Source: Selaginella tamariscina (taxonomy: Eukaryota; Streptophyta; Lycopodiopsida; Selaginellales; Selaginellaceae). Taken from it: DNA of 64,000 bases. The translations under genes and the position numbers were made by a program. Location: positions 1-64,000 of the forward strand of contig PUQB01000247.1 of the NCBI GenBank assembly GCA_003024785.1, given 5' to 3'. The notes under the pieces were generated by a model. That model was not told the origin of the DNA, did not search any database, and was given only the letters and a program-made list of their open reading frames with translations. This document shows, one piece after another, positions 42,192-55,800 of the stretch. The first letter of the stretch is position 1, and every line of letters begins with the position of its first letter.

Positions 42192-44237
42192 AATAAAACG
42201 TTTATGTGGTATATTGTATAAATAATATATACACATTCATATTATATACACTGATTAAACATTTACAAAGGTATCCAGATGATGTTATATAATACTTTTT
42301 TGTATGCATTACATTAACACATTCGATCTTTGTTATTAAAATTGGCATCTGGAATATGTCATGCTTGCGGTAAGAAATGAGCTACTTAATAATTAAATAT
42401 ATTAAATAAATAGTAATACACCGTTGGAATGGAACTAATAAGCAATTAGGATAATAATTTTATTAATATAGTGTATCTTTTTATTTTAAATCATAGTTTA
42501 CATATGTCTGTTATTACATAAAGTATATCCATATAAAGTATATCTATATACGCACATGGGCTGCTGGAATATTCTCATTTTTGGGTACATGGCTAAGCAT
42601 GAAATTTTTAACAATCAAACGTTTTATTTTGAAAAACACCATCGTGGAGTTATTAATATCATATGCAGTTTAGAATATATGTACTTAACTTTCATATACA
42701 ATGTAATTAAATCTCGTGGCTATATTTATACTTTGGAGTGTATTCTATATTATATACATAAATTATAGTAATGTCAGTATAGATATATAGCCCTTAATTA
42801 TAATAATAAAGTTTTAACATTCATGGAGCAAATGTGTGTTAACTTTAAAATTGTGCATTAATAATTTAAACTCTAATGTTTAATTGATTAGGAAACCTGA
42901 CATTTCACTTATAAAACTCAATAACGTATTAAAATATAAAAATGTATAGTTTAATAAATGAAACACAAAAATACAGAGGCAATTAAATACATACACATGC
43001 ATATATACATATACATACACACACACATATATGTGCATATAATGTGTATATAGTCGTAATATAGATCCTGTAAACAAAAAATACATCTCTCTCTTCACAC
43101 ACACACACACACATGCCTAGATTAAGGTACAGGAAAAGACGCTTACATTTATATATGTTTCCTATCTAGTACACAGAATACACATCAATGAATTATTAAA
43201 AGTTAATGAGTAAGAATTTAACTGATGGCATATATATAGCATGTTTTCATATAATTTGTATAGTTTGACAATGTATTATAAAATTAACAAAGTTAATTAA
43301 CGTGCCTAAAGTCTGTTTTTTTAAATACCAATGTAGCAATATATTAAATATAATCATGAAATTTTATTTTAATCCTGGAAAAATTAATTTTATTCATAAT
43401 AATAAATATACTTTTAATTTACATACCAGTCATATGTAATTTTGTTATTATTAGAATTCTATGATTTACTAGATACCGTTCTAAATTAAAACTTAGCACT
43501 GGAGAATATGATATTTTTTATTAAGGAGATAATTAATTTATTAATTATAATAATTATTAACACAATAATTAAACTAATAGTCCTCTTTACAAAATAGATA
43601 TGTAAACACCCACACACACCTCTGCGTGTGTGCGCGTGTGTACGCATACATGTAATTTGTTCGAGATAGAGGGACTTAAAAACGCAGGGAGCATTGTTTC
43701 TATGAGGTCATTCTCAAATGTATTACACACACACACACACATATATATAATATCATATAATATAATATAAACTCAAAAACACCAAACATATAGGAGGAAG
43801 TTTTAAAAAAATTAAAATGATTAGTAAAAGCGGTTTGAGTACTTCTTGACATATTAAGGATTTTCATTATATTTATGAGATTAAATTTTAAACATAATAT
43901 ATTGGTTCATTTATCTTGAATATGTTTTTGTTTGTAATTATGGTATATCTCTCTCTATAATGCACACACTCATATAGCTGTACATACAGTCGTATATGTA
44001 TTATGTATGTATATTTAATACATATACTATGTCACAGACTCTCTAATGAATAATTGAAGTAGTCTTTCATAGTTAGGAGCATAAATAATTTATATATAAA
44101 TTTCAATTCGTAATTAGTTGAGAAATGTGACTTCTTTTACATTAAATATAAAGTTTTTGATTAAGTGATCATATACTATAGTATGTATATATATGCTATT
44201 GTATAGTCTGGAATGATAATTTAAAACGTGATACAAA
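42192..44237. other. AT-rich intergenic DNA with CA/TA microsatellites
   Basis: CA/TA runs at about 42985-43110 and 43720-43770. No supported gene. Confidence 0.5.
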
Positions 44238-46447
44238 GGGTCGATTCGCACTTGCACTTATACTTAAAAATTTGAAGTGTTAACAGTTAAAAAGTTAACG
44301 GTTTATATTCGCACATAAAAATTTAAATGATTTTTGCAATTTAATTACACATTTTAAGACTTGTTATGTTCGCACATGATAGCGAATTTGTCCTCAAATT
44401 TTAATCTTAAATGCGTGTCTCTTCGTACATAAAACACTTAAATTTTGTTAATGTTTCATCTCGAATATGTTTTTACCTTTAAATTTACTTAAAATTCAAA
44501 AATTCAAATCAAATTCAAATTCGGAAAGAGAGGAGTTCGAGTGGCGGCTAGTGGTTCAGGTTGCCACACCCAGCTTCGCACGCCATGGGATTCACACGCC
44601 AGCTCCAGGAGCTCGAGGAGGTGCGGGATTCCTGCTGGAGCTCGTGGAGCCCCGGATTGGCACGCCCTAAACTTGGGCCCCGAGCTCCACCTCCAGCACC
44701 AAGTCCGCCTTGGCCTCGATTGAGGCTAGAGTTCGCGTCATCTCCTCCTCCCTGCTTGCTGCTTGATTCCCTTGCCGATCAGTGCCCTGCTCTTCTCTGA
44801 CACCCCTGATCTTCAACATTGCAAGTTCCATGAGAATGAAATAGACAGCTAAACAATTTAAGGTTACATTCATGACTTCAAAACACTGCATATTTCATTA
44901 TATAACACATTGGCATGCATATCTCATGGGTATCATCACACAGGCACGGACGCATGCCACACATGCACAATATACTACCACGTACTATTTCCAAGTACAG
45001 AAGAGAGCTTGTAAATGCAGTAGCATAGGAGTGCAAAAATAATATAAAATCATGAGTATCTGCATCTGCACACAGCTACCGAAACTCGTATGTCCCGATG
45101 GAGACACCGGCATATGGTGATATAAGCACAACTGCTTATCTCACCATTCATAACATGTGTTCTTCTTTAATTGACAAGTATGTTTATGTATGTTATGTGT
45201 GTATATGTATGCACAACGTACACATGCCACATATTGTGTTGTGTAGATACGGAAACGACGAGCAAAGAAGAAAGTGGGACAGGGTACACATGGACTTGTT
45301 TGGTCGGCCTGAAAATAAGTTGGATGCGTTCTCAACCAACAACTGCAGTATATTGTCATAATAACAAACACAGTATATATTTACTTGCTACATGCAGGCG
45401 CACCACCACACAAAGAGAGAGAGAGAGAGAGATGCATACAGACAAACATACTTATATATTTATATATAGTCCAGGTAATTTTGGAAGATGTACTGTGCCT
45501 ACTGAGAATCTACTTGCAAAGAAGGGCAGGGATTTAATACTGCGATGACAAGTCTATGGTGGCTGAATAAACATTGGTTCGTGCAGGTTCTCTTTATATA
45601 CATGAATACATATACATATAACTTTTCCTACCAATATACATTTATTCCTACCAAAACATTTCCAATTCTGGTAGATAGTTTTATGCTTAGCATTTTGGAA
45701 GATCCCGGTGGGGGAGGCAACGTTTGGCCGGTTTCTTCCCATTCTGAACAATGAAAGTCGTCTGCATTCCCCAGGTAGCATGTCCTTTCCAAAATGACAA
45801 TAAATAACCAACGCCTGAGAGTAGCAAAGCTTATTACTTCCAACACACACGCGCACGCACACGCACACACCTGGATTCTCTGCCTTGAATCTCAAAGCAA
45901 CCCATCCCATTGAAGGAAGCAGTATTCCGGCGTAGGATCGAACAAGTTGAATCCCGGCTCGTCCTATACCGCATTGGAGTTATAAAAAATATCCCAATAT
46001 AAATAAGCGAGCAGGTAAGGAGACGGTGCAGTCCTTTGCAATTGCCACCCAACATTAGCCGATCAAGCGCCAGTGGGTTCGATTGGGACCGTTCTTTAGC
46101 ACCCCGAATCCCCGGACCCGCCGCGGGCGGCCAAAATCTGCTGCCGCAACCATAAACCAACCCTTAAAAAATCTTCACAAGAATCTTTTTGGAATAATTT
46201 ATAAGTGCCCCTTAAAATTTAATATCACATTCCGAGGTGGTTTTAAATTTGATTTTTCTTTCTGAAACACTTAAATTTTAAGGTTATGCCATTAAATTTA
46301 AAATAGGTGTGGAGCAAACAACTTTAAATTTTTCACACTTAAAATTTAACTTAATGGCCACCCTTATCTCCTAAATACATGTGCGGAGCAATTTAAGTGC
46401 ACTTTTGACCCTTATCTCTAAGTATAAGTGCCGGTGCGAATCGACCC
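44238..46447. mobile_element. TIR-bounded DNA element, 2.2 kb, no transposase seen
   Basis: The left end GGGTCGATTCGCACTTGCAC (44238 onward) and the reversed right end GGGTCGATTCGCACCGGCAC match over about 26 of 29 bp, including the following TTATACTTA. The flanks share only AAA, so the superfamily is open. Inside is a GC-rich block (44541-44830), unlike the AT-rich surroundings. An exon-like frame (YGNDEQRRKWDRVHMDLFGR, 45248 onward) follows a TTGTGTAG acceptor-like site. Captured host sequence is possible. Confidence 0.65.
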
Positions 46448-47330
46448 AAAATGTTGCATTCGTTTGAAAAATATTGAATTAATTAAAGTAATAAAGAAAT
46501 TTCTTTTCTTATTATGAAATACCTTAATATTTCTAAATATACTTCGTACTGCAATAAAATATACTATATCTAGAACATTATAAATATGATAGTCTTATCA
46601 CTTTTATAACTAATATATATATATATAGCTTCATATCATACATATACATAATAAAGACTACTTTTGTATGTATTAGTGAGTGTGTACATATACATTTGTA
46701 GATATGTATAGATTCATTCCTTTTATAAGATTGGGAAGTATCATACACACACATACATGTATATGCATATCCGGGAACGATCCCTACAATGAGAGTTGTT
46801 CTCTCTCCCCTCTCTCTTCCCCTCTCCCACTCTCTCTCTCTCACACACACACACACATTATCATGAACAACTGATTATGTAAAATATCAACATTATCTAT
46901 GTACACACAAACTCATATAATAACACATATATGTTTTCCTAATTTAACCGTGATTTGAGATAGCTACATTTTTAATATCCGTATATTTGCATTACGCATC
47001 TACGTAGTGTGCATGTGGTATTAATTTTAAACTTCCACGTTTACATCAGAAATAAACGTACACGGTTTACATAAAAATAATTTGATCTGAAGTTTCTAAT
47101 TGATTAATCAATTAGTTATTATTAAATATTTTGAATAATGTGATATTTATAAAATGTTCTACAAGAAGATTTTCCTAGGGGAATTAGGTTATTCTTAAGC
47201 TCAATAAATAGTTAATTTTTCTTTCACATTGTATCATTTTTGCATATGAAAATCCTTGCACCCAGGATGAAACATTATTACAAAAGGTTGTAAGTTCAAA
47301 CCTTCTTAAGGCCATGCACCATCCTTTGTG
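46448..47330. other. AT-rich spacer with a CT microsatellite
   Basis: A CT/CA run at about 46800-46858. Nothing else recognised. Confidence 0.5.
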
Positions 47331-47339
47331 CTCAAGATG

Positions 47340-48570
47340 GAGAATGGCAATAAAAAGCAATAAGTTTGCATTATTCTCAATGTGGATGATGGGACATAAC
47401 TACATCCTTCTAAAGCCATGCAGATGGAGTAAAATTTATAAAATTACGAGATCATGCACCATCTTGTAATAACCTTCCCTTAAAAAGGAATCAAACTTGC
47501 AACCTTTTCAAGGCATATACTGTCCTTATCCCAAGTATGATGCACAGTCCCAAAGTATGGTGCACAGTCCCAAAAGGCTATAGTTCAATTTTATTTTCAT
47601 CGTATAATATTAATCTTGTCTTAAAAAGAAATCGAACTCACAACATTTTAATATGGCTTTAGAAAATTACAAGTTCGATTCCTTTTTAAAATGCAATATT
47701 AACCTTTGTCTTAAATTTAAATTGATAATCTTTATTAATCATGCATCATCTTCATGGTGCATGGCCTCAAAAGGTTGCAGATTAAATTTCTTGTCAATGT
47801 ATATTAACTTCACCTTAGTAAGGTTGGAAATCATAGGCTATTGGGATAGTGATGGTTCCTAAATGAGTGCGAGTTTAAATCTTTTTTAATTAATATAAGC
47901 ATGGCCTCAAATGACTAAAGTTCAAATTTTTAATGTATTATATTAATTATGCGAGGTTTGAATTTCACAACTTTCTAAGGCCATGCATTATCTTTAGCAC
48001 CAAACTTTATAACTTTTTAAGGTAACAAGTTTGCATCATTTTCAGTGTGGATGATAGGACAGAACTCACAAACTTTTAGAGCCATGCACCATGTTTGAAA
48101 ATAAAGATGGAGTAAAATTTGTAAAAATTATAAGATCGTGCACCATTTTATAATAACCTTCCTTAAAAAGAATCAAACTTGTAACCTTTTTGGAGGCATA
48201 TATTGTCATCATCCCAAAGTATGGTGCACGTTCAATTTATTCTCATCGTACAATATTAATCTTGTTTTAAAAAAGAAATCGAACTCATAACATTTAATAT
48301 GGCTTTCAAAAGTTGCAAGTTGATTCCTTCTTTAATTGCAATATTAACCTTGTCCTAAATTTAAACTTATATCTTTACTATCATGCATCATCTTCATGAT
48401 GTATGGCCCAAAATAAGATTGAAAATCATAAGCTCTTGGGACAGTGCATGGTTCTTAAATGATTACAAGTTCAAATTCTTTTAATTAATATAAGCATGGC
48501 CTCAAATGATTACAAGTTCAAATCCTTTTAATGTAGTATATTAACTATGTGAGATTTGAATTCACAACTT
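47340..48570. repeat. Tandem duplication, period about 660 bp, of GCATGG/AAGGTTGCAAGTTC-rich DNA
   Basis: AAGTTTGCATTATTCTCAATGTGGATGATGGGACA at about 47362 recurs with few changes at about 48027. AAAAAGAAATCGAACTCACAACATTTTAATATGGCTTT at about 47620 recurs at about 48270. Smaller repeats of ATGGTGCATGGCC and AAAAGGTTGCAAGTTCAA in both orientations run on to about 48980. Confidence 0.75.
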
Positions 48571-50705
48571 CTAATATCTTCAACACCAAACTTTACAACC
48601 TTCTAAGGTCATGCATTGTCCTTATACCGAACTTGCAACCTTCTACATTGCATATAAGGTCATAAATTGTCATCAACGTTAAGGACTGCAAATTTGTTAA
48701 GGATATAAAAAGTTACAAATTTGATTTCTTGTCAAAATACATTATTAACCTCACATTAACAAAGTTCAAACTCTATACCTTAATAAAGAATCAAACTTAT
48801 AACTTTTGAAAATTATGATTCAAGACCAGTGCATGGCTTAGAAAGTTGCAAATTCAATTTCTTTTTCAAATATAATATTAATCTCATTTGATGGGAATAT
48901 ATTCAATGTTGATTAAAATATATGATGTGAGTTTAATTCATCATTTTCAACACCAAAAAAGGTGCATGGCCTTAAAAGGTTGTGAATTGAATGGTGTATA
49001 GTCCCAACCAAGTTTAGACAATTTACTTAACTAATTAATCAACTTACAAGATGACCAAACACACACCATATACGTGTGTGTACTTTTATACAGCTTCCAA
49101 ACTTTCAAAAGCTTTTATATACGTTCAAGTGCATACATAGTGCAACATAACTTTAGTTGGATCAATTCTTTATGTGGTTAAAAATTTTTAAAAAATTAAA
49201 TCATAAAACATCTTTGAATAAATATGTTTCTTCTTTTATATAAAAGAAACTCTACGATTATAATGAAGAATGCATATTACAATTGTTAAACTGTTATTAT
49301 ATCATTGTTATATAAGTTTAAGTCTTTATTTATCTTTACCGATCCTTGGTGTCGAGGACATATGTGGAATATTAGTTTATTAATATATTATGTAGCCAGC
49401 ATTGAAGATGACATTTTCTTTGAATTTCAAAAAACTAGATAGAAGTGTATAAATGTTTGTACGAACCAACAGTGGCATGCAAGCTTCAGCGTGCTAAATA
49501 GCTGTTGTTGGTAATTGTTGCCACTCAAGTAAGTTTATATATAAACATTTCAAGGAATTAAATGTCTGCATTACATAATGTAGGTTTTAGATTTGTAGGA
49601 CTGTAGTTGAGCCTGCTCATATGTGGTGGCCTGCATATTTAGGGTTTAGTAGGAACTTTTAAAAATACTTAAGTGATTGGACCGGAATGCAGTTTTTCAA
49701 AATTGTTTCATTGCATGCCTCACATATTATATACTTCTACGTTACTTCTTCACATTTCTCATTTTCATGCATGTTGCCCTTAACTTCCTACAAAATAACA
49801 AGTCCCTGTTAAATATCTAAGTTCGTAACACATGATCCAAGCTAGAACATGCCCACATGTCCTTTTCTACGATGGGTCAATATAATTGGTCCGGAGAGAA
49901 CAAGGCTCTTGGCTTTCTGCTTGAAAAACTTAGAATGGTTAAATTACGTGAATATGTGTTGCATGACGATTATGAATACTAGTGAATAAGGGTAGGATGA
50001 CCATCTCATAGACAAAACTAATGAAATGGTTGCAATGGAGATTAATACTACACGATTCCCGTATTTTTTTTGTTTGTTTCTATGTTATATTGTTGATTAA
50101 TAATATAAATTATTTTATTTACATTATTAATTCATTTTTCTTTTTCTGATAATGTAAAATGCAAAGATGTTTAGTTTGCTTAAAAGTCTACTTCCCATGT
50201 TTTCATAAATTTATTGAGAATATACATTTTATTTTTCTATTATAGCTCTTAAGCCTAGGAAATTACTTAACCCCACTGGGTAGTTATTAAAATTTAAAGT
50301 CAACTAGATAAAGTCAAATGTGTTAATTAGAGTTATTTCAATTTTTAATTAAAATTTACAAACTTAATATTTAACGTCCTCCGCCCTAACCAATAAGTTT
50401 CATAAAGCAAACTGATGTAAATCATACATTATATTATACATAATAACACCATGGATATTAGATTATATAGTACCATGTGGGGCTGTAATGTAAATCATAC
50501 ATTATATGAAGGTTCTTCCATTGGAATGTTGAGCAGGCTAGTCGTTGCGTTGCCAGTTGTATACAGTGACCACCTTCCTGGCTTGATTCTGCTTCAGCCC
50601 CTTCATCCTGAACAGACCTTACCGGCTATGAACTTCCATCCTCTAAACCATGCAGCCTCTGGAATATCTCTCAGCCACTTGTCCCGCTGTCCCGAGTAAT
50701 ACAGT
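48571..50705. other. AT-rich spacer upstream of the PPR gene
   Basis: No supported gene. The frame at 50451-50699 just upstream of the PPR start is not recognised and is closed by TAA immediately before the PPR ATG. GC content rises from about 50500. Confidence 0.5.
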
Positions 50706-53031
50706 ATGAGCACCTGGAGTAGTCGCGATAATTGGTACTTTGTATGGCCACAGGTGCGATGTGAGGGAATTGGCAGTACCTGGAGAACTGGCCATAGGCA
50801 TGGATCGTTTCGAGTGTACTCCATGCGGCCAGATGTGTTTGAAAAGCACAAAGGCAAGCACATCGATCAGGTTGATAATGAATGGATGGTCAACAACGTC
50901 CAAGCAGTTGATGCCTTGACAATGAGGGAGAAAATGAAGCGGCAACAACCAGCAATCAGAAATGTTCATGTCCATGATCTTCTTTCTGACTTAAAGTCCT
51001 GTACCAGGAAAAAGGACCTGCACAAGGGGAAACGAGTCCATGCAAAGGCAGTGGAAACTGGGAACGAGTCGAACATGTATGTTGCAGCAACACTCATCAA
51101 CATGTACGCCAAGTGCGGCAGCATGGTAGACGTTAGAAGCGTATTTGGTATGCAGGAGCCGGACGTGGTGTCCTGGAATGCTATGATCCTGGGATATGCG
51201 GAGGATGGGCAGGGTCTTGTTGCCCTTGACTGCTTTTCCAGAATGAAAGAGGAGTGCATATGTGCGCCCACTTGCGTGACTTATCTTGCTGTGCTCAAGG
51301 CTTGCACGTCACTAGCAGCAGATGGAGATGAAACTGGAAAGAAAAGGTATCTGGAACGAGGTAGAGAAATACATTTGGAGATTGGTTGCCATATGATGCG
51401 GTCCGTGCAGAACACGCTCATAGACATGTATGCCAAGTGTGGCAGCATGGTAGACGCTAGGAGCATGTTTGACAGCATCCAGGAGCCGGACGTGGTGTCC
51501 TGGACTGCTGTGATCCTGGGATATGCGGACAATGCACAAGGTCTTGCTGCCCTGGACTTGTTTTCGAGGATGAAGGAGAACAGAAGATGTGCGCCTGATT
51601 CCGTGACATATGTTGCTGCCCTCAAGGCCTGCACGTCACTGGCAGCAGATGGAGATGAAAGTGAAAAGAAAAGGTGTTTGGAACGAGGTAGAGAGATACA
51701 TTTGGAGATTGGTTGCCATATGAATCAGTTTGTGCAGAACACGCTCATAGACATGTATGCCAAGTGTGGCAGCATGGCAGACGCTAAGAGTGTGTTTGAC
51801 AGTATCCAAGAGCCGGATGTGGTGTCCTGGAATGCTGTGATCCTGGGCTATGCAGATGATGGTCAGAGTCTTGTTGCCCTAGACTGCTTCTCCAGAATGA
51901 AAGAGGAGTGCAGATGTATGCCCGATCGTGTGACATATGTTGCTGTTCTCAAGGCATGTGGTTTGAATGGGGCCTTGGTGGTCGGACGAAGGTTCCATTC
52001 AGAGATAAGAAAATTTGATGCTCATATAGTAACATCTTTGGTTGACTTTTATGGGAAATGTGGAAGCATAGAAGAGGCTCGTGAGGTATTTGATTTACAC
52101 TCACGAACAAGGGATGTATCAACATGGAATGCACTCTTAGCAGGTTATGGTAGGTTTGGGAATACTAACTATGTCTTTAGTCTTTTTGAAGCAATGCAAG
52201 ATCAAAATTTCCGACCAAATGCTATCACATTTTTGTGCATTTGAATGTTGTAGTCATGCAGGTCTTGTAGAAAAGGCATGGGAGTATCTTGAGGTAATGC
52301 CTACACAATATGGAGTCATCCCTACTGTAATGCATTACACATGCATAATTGACCTTCTAGGACGCATAAACAAGTTAGATGAGGCTATTGATTTGTTACA
52401 GAAAATGCCTTGTGATCCTGATCTAGTGACTTGGACAACATTATTGGGTGCTTGTCGCAAATGGGAGAATGTTGAGATAGGGAAGATGGCTTTTAAGTCT
52501 TTAATATATTTGAATCAAAAGAGTGCATCTGCTTATATACTCATGGCTGAGATATATGGTAGTAAAGGTATGTGGAAGGAACAAAAGAGAGTGTTAGAAA
52601 TAAGGATGAAGTTTGGTGCTTGGAAATTGCATGGGCAAGCTTATGTTATGGATGGGTCAGGGAAGATGGTTAGATTTATGGATGGCGAAGAGGATCCTGT
52701 ATATATTAAAGACAAATTGAAGCAGTTTCTCAAAGGCATGCAAGAACATGGATATGTTGTTAATTCATATAATATGAGTCATTCCATAATAGATGATGAA
52801 AAGGAAAAGACATTATGTAGACACAGTGAAAGGCGTGCTGTTGTTTATGGCATTTTAAATACACCTTCTGTAAACGTTATTAGAGTTGTTAAAAATATAA
52901 GGATGTGTAGCGATTGTCATTCGTCGATTAAGATAATTTCTAAGTTTTGTAAGAAAGTTATAATGGTAAAAGATGACAGTCGATTTCATGTTATAAAAAA
53001 TGGCAATTGTTCATGTGGAGATTATTGGTAA
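50706..53031 (+). CDS. PLS-class PPR protein with DYW deaminase domain, one frameshift
   Basis: Family role: RNA-binding factor for C-to-U editing in mitochondria or chloroplasts; the DYW domain is the deaminase. The start ATG (50706) has an in-frame TAA just upstream. Residues 1-80 hold no clear motif (a transit peptide is possible). PPR motifs run from about residue 95, with TLINMYAKCGSM, EPDVVSWNAMILGYAEDGQG and VTYLAVLKAC repeated in three successive ~110-residue modules (near 151, 260 and 370). Near 52215-52240 (T5 run) the frame shifts from NAITFLC to FECCSHAGLVEKAWEYLEVM. The second frame carries the E motifs (VMHYTCIIDLLGRINKLDEA, PDLVTWTTLLGACR) and the DYW domain. In it HSERRAVVYGIL has the HxE active site, MCSDCHSSIKIISKF the CxxC, and the protein ends CSCGDYW. 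The PG-box is weak. Corrected length would be about 780 residues. Confidence 0.9.
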
Positions 53032-53213
53032 TCAAATTTGTAAATTGTAAGATTTAAAAAAGAATTAATAAACTTGTGCATCACTGTTCCATTAATTATA
53101 CATAAATCTTATTTGTATTACTTTTTAATATTGGCTGCTGACATATTTAAAAAGAGAAACATTTTATAATTGAAAGTATGTGATTCTTATTTGGCATGAA
53201 TGACCTTGTGACA
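53032..53213. other. 3' flank of the PPR gene
   Basis: AT-rich with AATAAA-like signals (AGAATTAATAAAC at about 53061). The solo LTR begins 182 bp after the stop. Confidence 0.4.
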
Positions 53214-53795
53214 TGTTGAACCGTAAAATCCTACCCTCTGCACATAGGTAAGATTACCTTCGATAAACCCGTATTAAGGGTCTACCGAAATAAGAAAGAA
53301 GAAATCAGACATCAGAAGGTCGGAAAAAAGTAAGGATAGCAAGGTGTATAGCAGGCAACAATACTATGGATCATATCATAGTACTGAAATAAGATTAGTA
53401 TACCACATAACATAAATACGAGTAAGAGATATACATATTAAGAGAGAAAGGAAACTTATATTATGTCTGCGCACGGCACATGGTACAAAATAATAGTATA
53501 TTCGGGATACCCTTCTAATCCTAATCTGATCTATTTATACTCGTACTCTAGGTTTCGTACTAGCAGTTATCGCAACTGCCTCTCAACCTTATCCATTCAA
53601 TTACCTTATCCAAACATGCCGTACTCCGCTGGTAGACTCGTATTACGGTATTACGGTATTACGTTAGTAACTCGTACTCCAATATATCCCTCCACTCTTG
53701 GTTTTTCCACAATATATATTGTTTTTGGTATTTTCTCATTATATTGCCCATGAAATAACAAGAAATTCTATCAATGTCTAACTATGATCCTAACA
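53214..53795. mobile_element. Solo LTR, 582 bp, with 5-bp target duplication TGACA
   Basis: Starts TGTTGAACC and ends GATCCTAACA. TGACA is present exactly on both sides (53209-53213, 53796-53800). No internal retroviral region. It includes a three-fold ATTACGGT repeat at about 53640. Confidence 0.85.
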
Positions 53796-54247
53796 TGACA
53801 AGAAAAACATAAATGCATGAACACTACCTTTCTCTTGCAGTATCAATTGAGGCAATACTCAACTTGAAGAAGAATTTATATCTTATTAAAAAAAACAAGT
53901 ATAATCATGTATAAGCTATACAAACCATACCACATGCACATAAGTGTCAACGTAGAGAAATTAGGTCAACTAAGATCATTAAATTTAAATTAAATCAAAT
54001 GGTCAACATAGACAAAAGTAAAAGAGTTTCTTGCATTCATAGTTTATTAATTGTCAGACACTGCCTTAAACATATGCATATATATGCGCAACATATAAAT
54101 ACACAATTATTTCTAGTTTGATTTTGAATTCAATGGTTTCTTCTTCATCTTCAATTAGGATATTATGCTATTAATGGTCTTCAACACAATCAATGTCTCT
54201 CTGAAAATTTGATTGTTGACATGCAATCTACACAATAGGTAGCCCAA

Positions 54248-54593
54248 TGAAGAACCAAGCCAAATATACAAGAAACAAATTGGTTTACAAAGACAAGAGG
54301 TTTAAGTCCTAAATTGTCATTGAACCAGAATGCTTAACCTAAAATGTTCACCCTTATATAATATAAGAGAAGCCAAATCTAGACTTGATTAACTTTAATA
54401 ACCCTTATCCATATTCGTATCTTTATCTTGGACTTGGCTAACTTTAGTGACATTTATTCATATCTATATCCTTATTATGGACTTGACTAACTTTAATAAT
54501 CCTTATTCATATCTATATTTGTATTTTGGACTTGACTAACTTTAATAATCCTTATCCATATCCATATCCATGTGACATAGTTAGATTGTCACA
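54248..54593 (-). repeat. 3' LTR of the decayed chromovirus
   Basis: Homologous to 59163-59500. Contains a TATA region (TTATATTATATAAGG on the minus strand near 54365) and about four ~60-bp internal repeats. Confidence 0.75.
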
Positions 54594-54699
54594 TCACTCT
54601 CCTCCTTCGAGAGCTAGGCTTGTTTGGATACATGTAATGAAACTCGTTGATGGCATTATAAGTGTGTTGCAAATTCGTTATGGGTTCCTAAGAATGTTC

Positions 54700-55800
54700 A
54701 TTTAGAGGTTAGCCAACCCAATCGATGAAGTAATAGAGTTGGTGACAAAGAAATGTGGAGTTCAATTTTTTGTTGACTTTGTATTCCAAATTATTATTAA
54801 TTGTAATTAGAGTTGGAGGTGGTGAAGTTTGATTAGGGAACATGTTCAAATGGTACAATTCAAAAAGAGAAACATGGAATACTGGATGGATGTGCATTGA
54901 GGAAGAAAAGCTCCAACTGGCAAGTCACATCTTTGATACAAGATGTCATTGGAAACGGATTGAGGCATTAATAGTCAAACTTCTCACAAGGCCGCATAGT
55001 CTTAATGTTGGATCGAAGAAGCCAGACCTACTCATAAACTAATAAACTAGATTGTCCTTACAATGCGATCAACAAATGTCTTATAATGTTCTTATGCCTC
55101 CAAAAGATGTTGATGAAGAGTAGCTTGGACAAGCAGGAGATGGTCAAGTCGATCTTCAACAGATGGATTTACTAAACTCCCAGGTGTATGAAAACTTCAT
55201 CGTGGATGTTAGCTTATCAAGGCAAGAAGGGTGACATACTAATTGATTCATGCTTGGAGTTGTTGTAGGAGAACTCAACTAAGGATAATAGCGGTAATCA
55301 ATCATCCTATTGGTAATTGATGAAGCACCATAAATGTTGTTCGAAGGTTTGGATAGTGCGTTCCGACTGACCATTAAATTATTGATGGTAATCAAAGATA
55401 ACGACCTCTTGGTCTTGAGTAATTCAGAAGTTGTTAGAACTTGGCAATAAACTGCATACCACAAATCATTAACAATGTTGTCGGGGAGTCTATGTAGTTG
55501 AAAACGTCCTTCATAACCAAGTCAATTGTCTTTTGTTGGAAATAGTTTTTGTACATGACATGAAGTGAGCCATCTTAGTAAAATGGTCCATGATGACAAA
55601 AATGACATTAAATTCTTGAGTTGGCAGCAAATCAGTCACAAAGTCTATTGAAATGCAAGACCAAGGCGTTATTGGAGTTAGAAGTGGCTGGAGGAAACCA
55701 TATGGGAGATGACATGGAACTTTAAAGCGAACACAGATGTTACATGTACGAATGAACTTTTTCTATTGATTGACATAGTCGGGGCCATCAATAATTATAG
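54700..55800 (-). pseudogene. Integrase and chromodomain remains, decayed chromovirus
   Basis: Chromodomain and flank: HIHPVFHVSLFELYHLNMFP and YKVNKKLNSTFLCHQLYYFI followed by DWVG (54897-54709). Integrase core remnants lie at about 55480-55280 and 55600-55540. Heavily mutated. Confidence 0.75.

Noticed and set aside
46070..46095. tRNA/SINE B-box-like GGTTCGATTGG
   Set aside because: No matching A box at the right distance and no cloverleaf; likely chance within the TIR element.
51281..51634. Minus-strand frames inside the PPR gene
   Set aside because: Antisense shadows of the PPR repeats.
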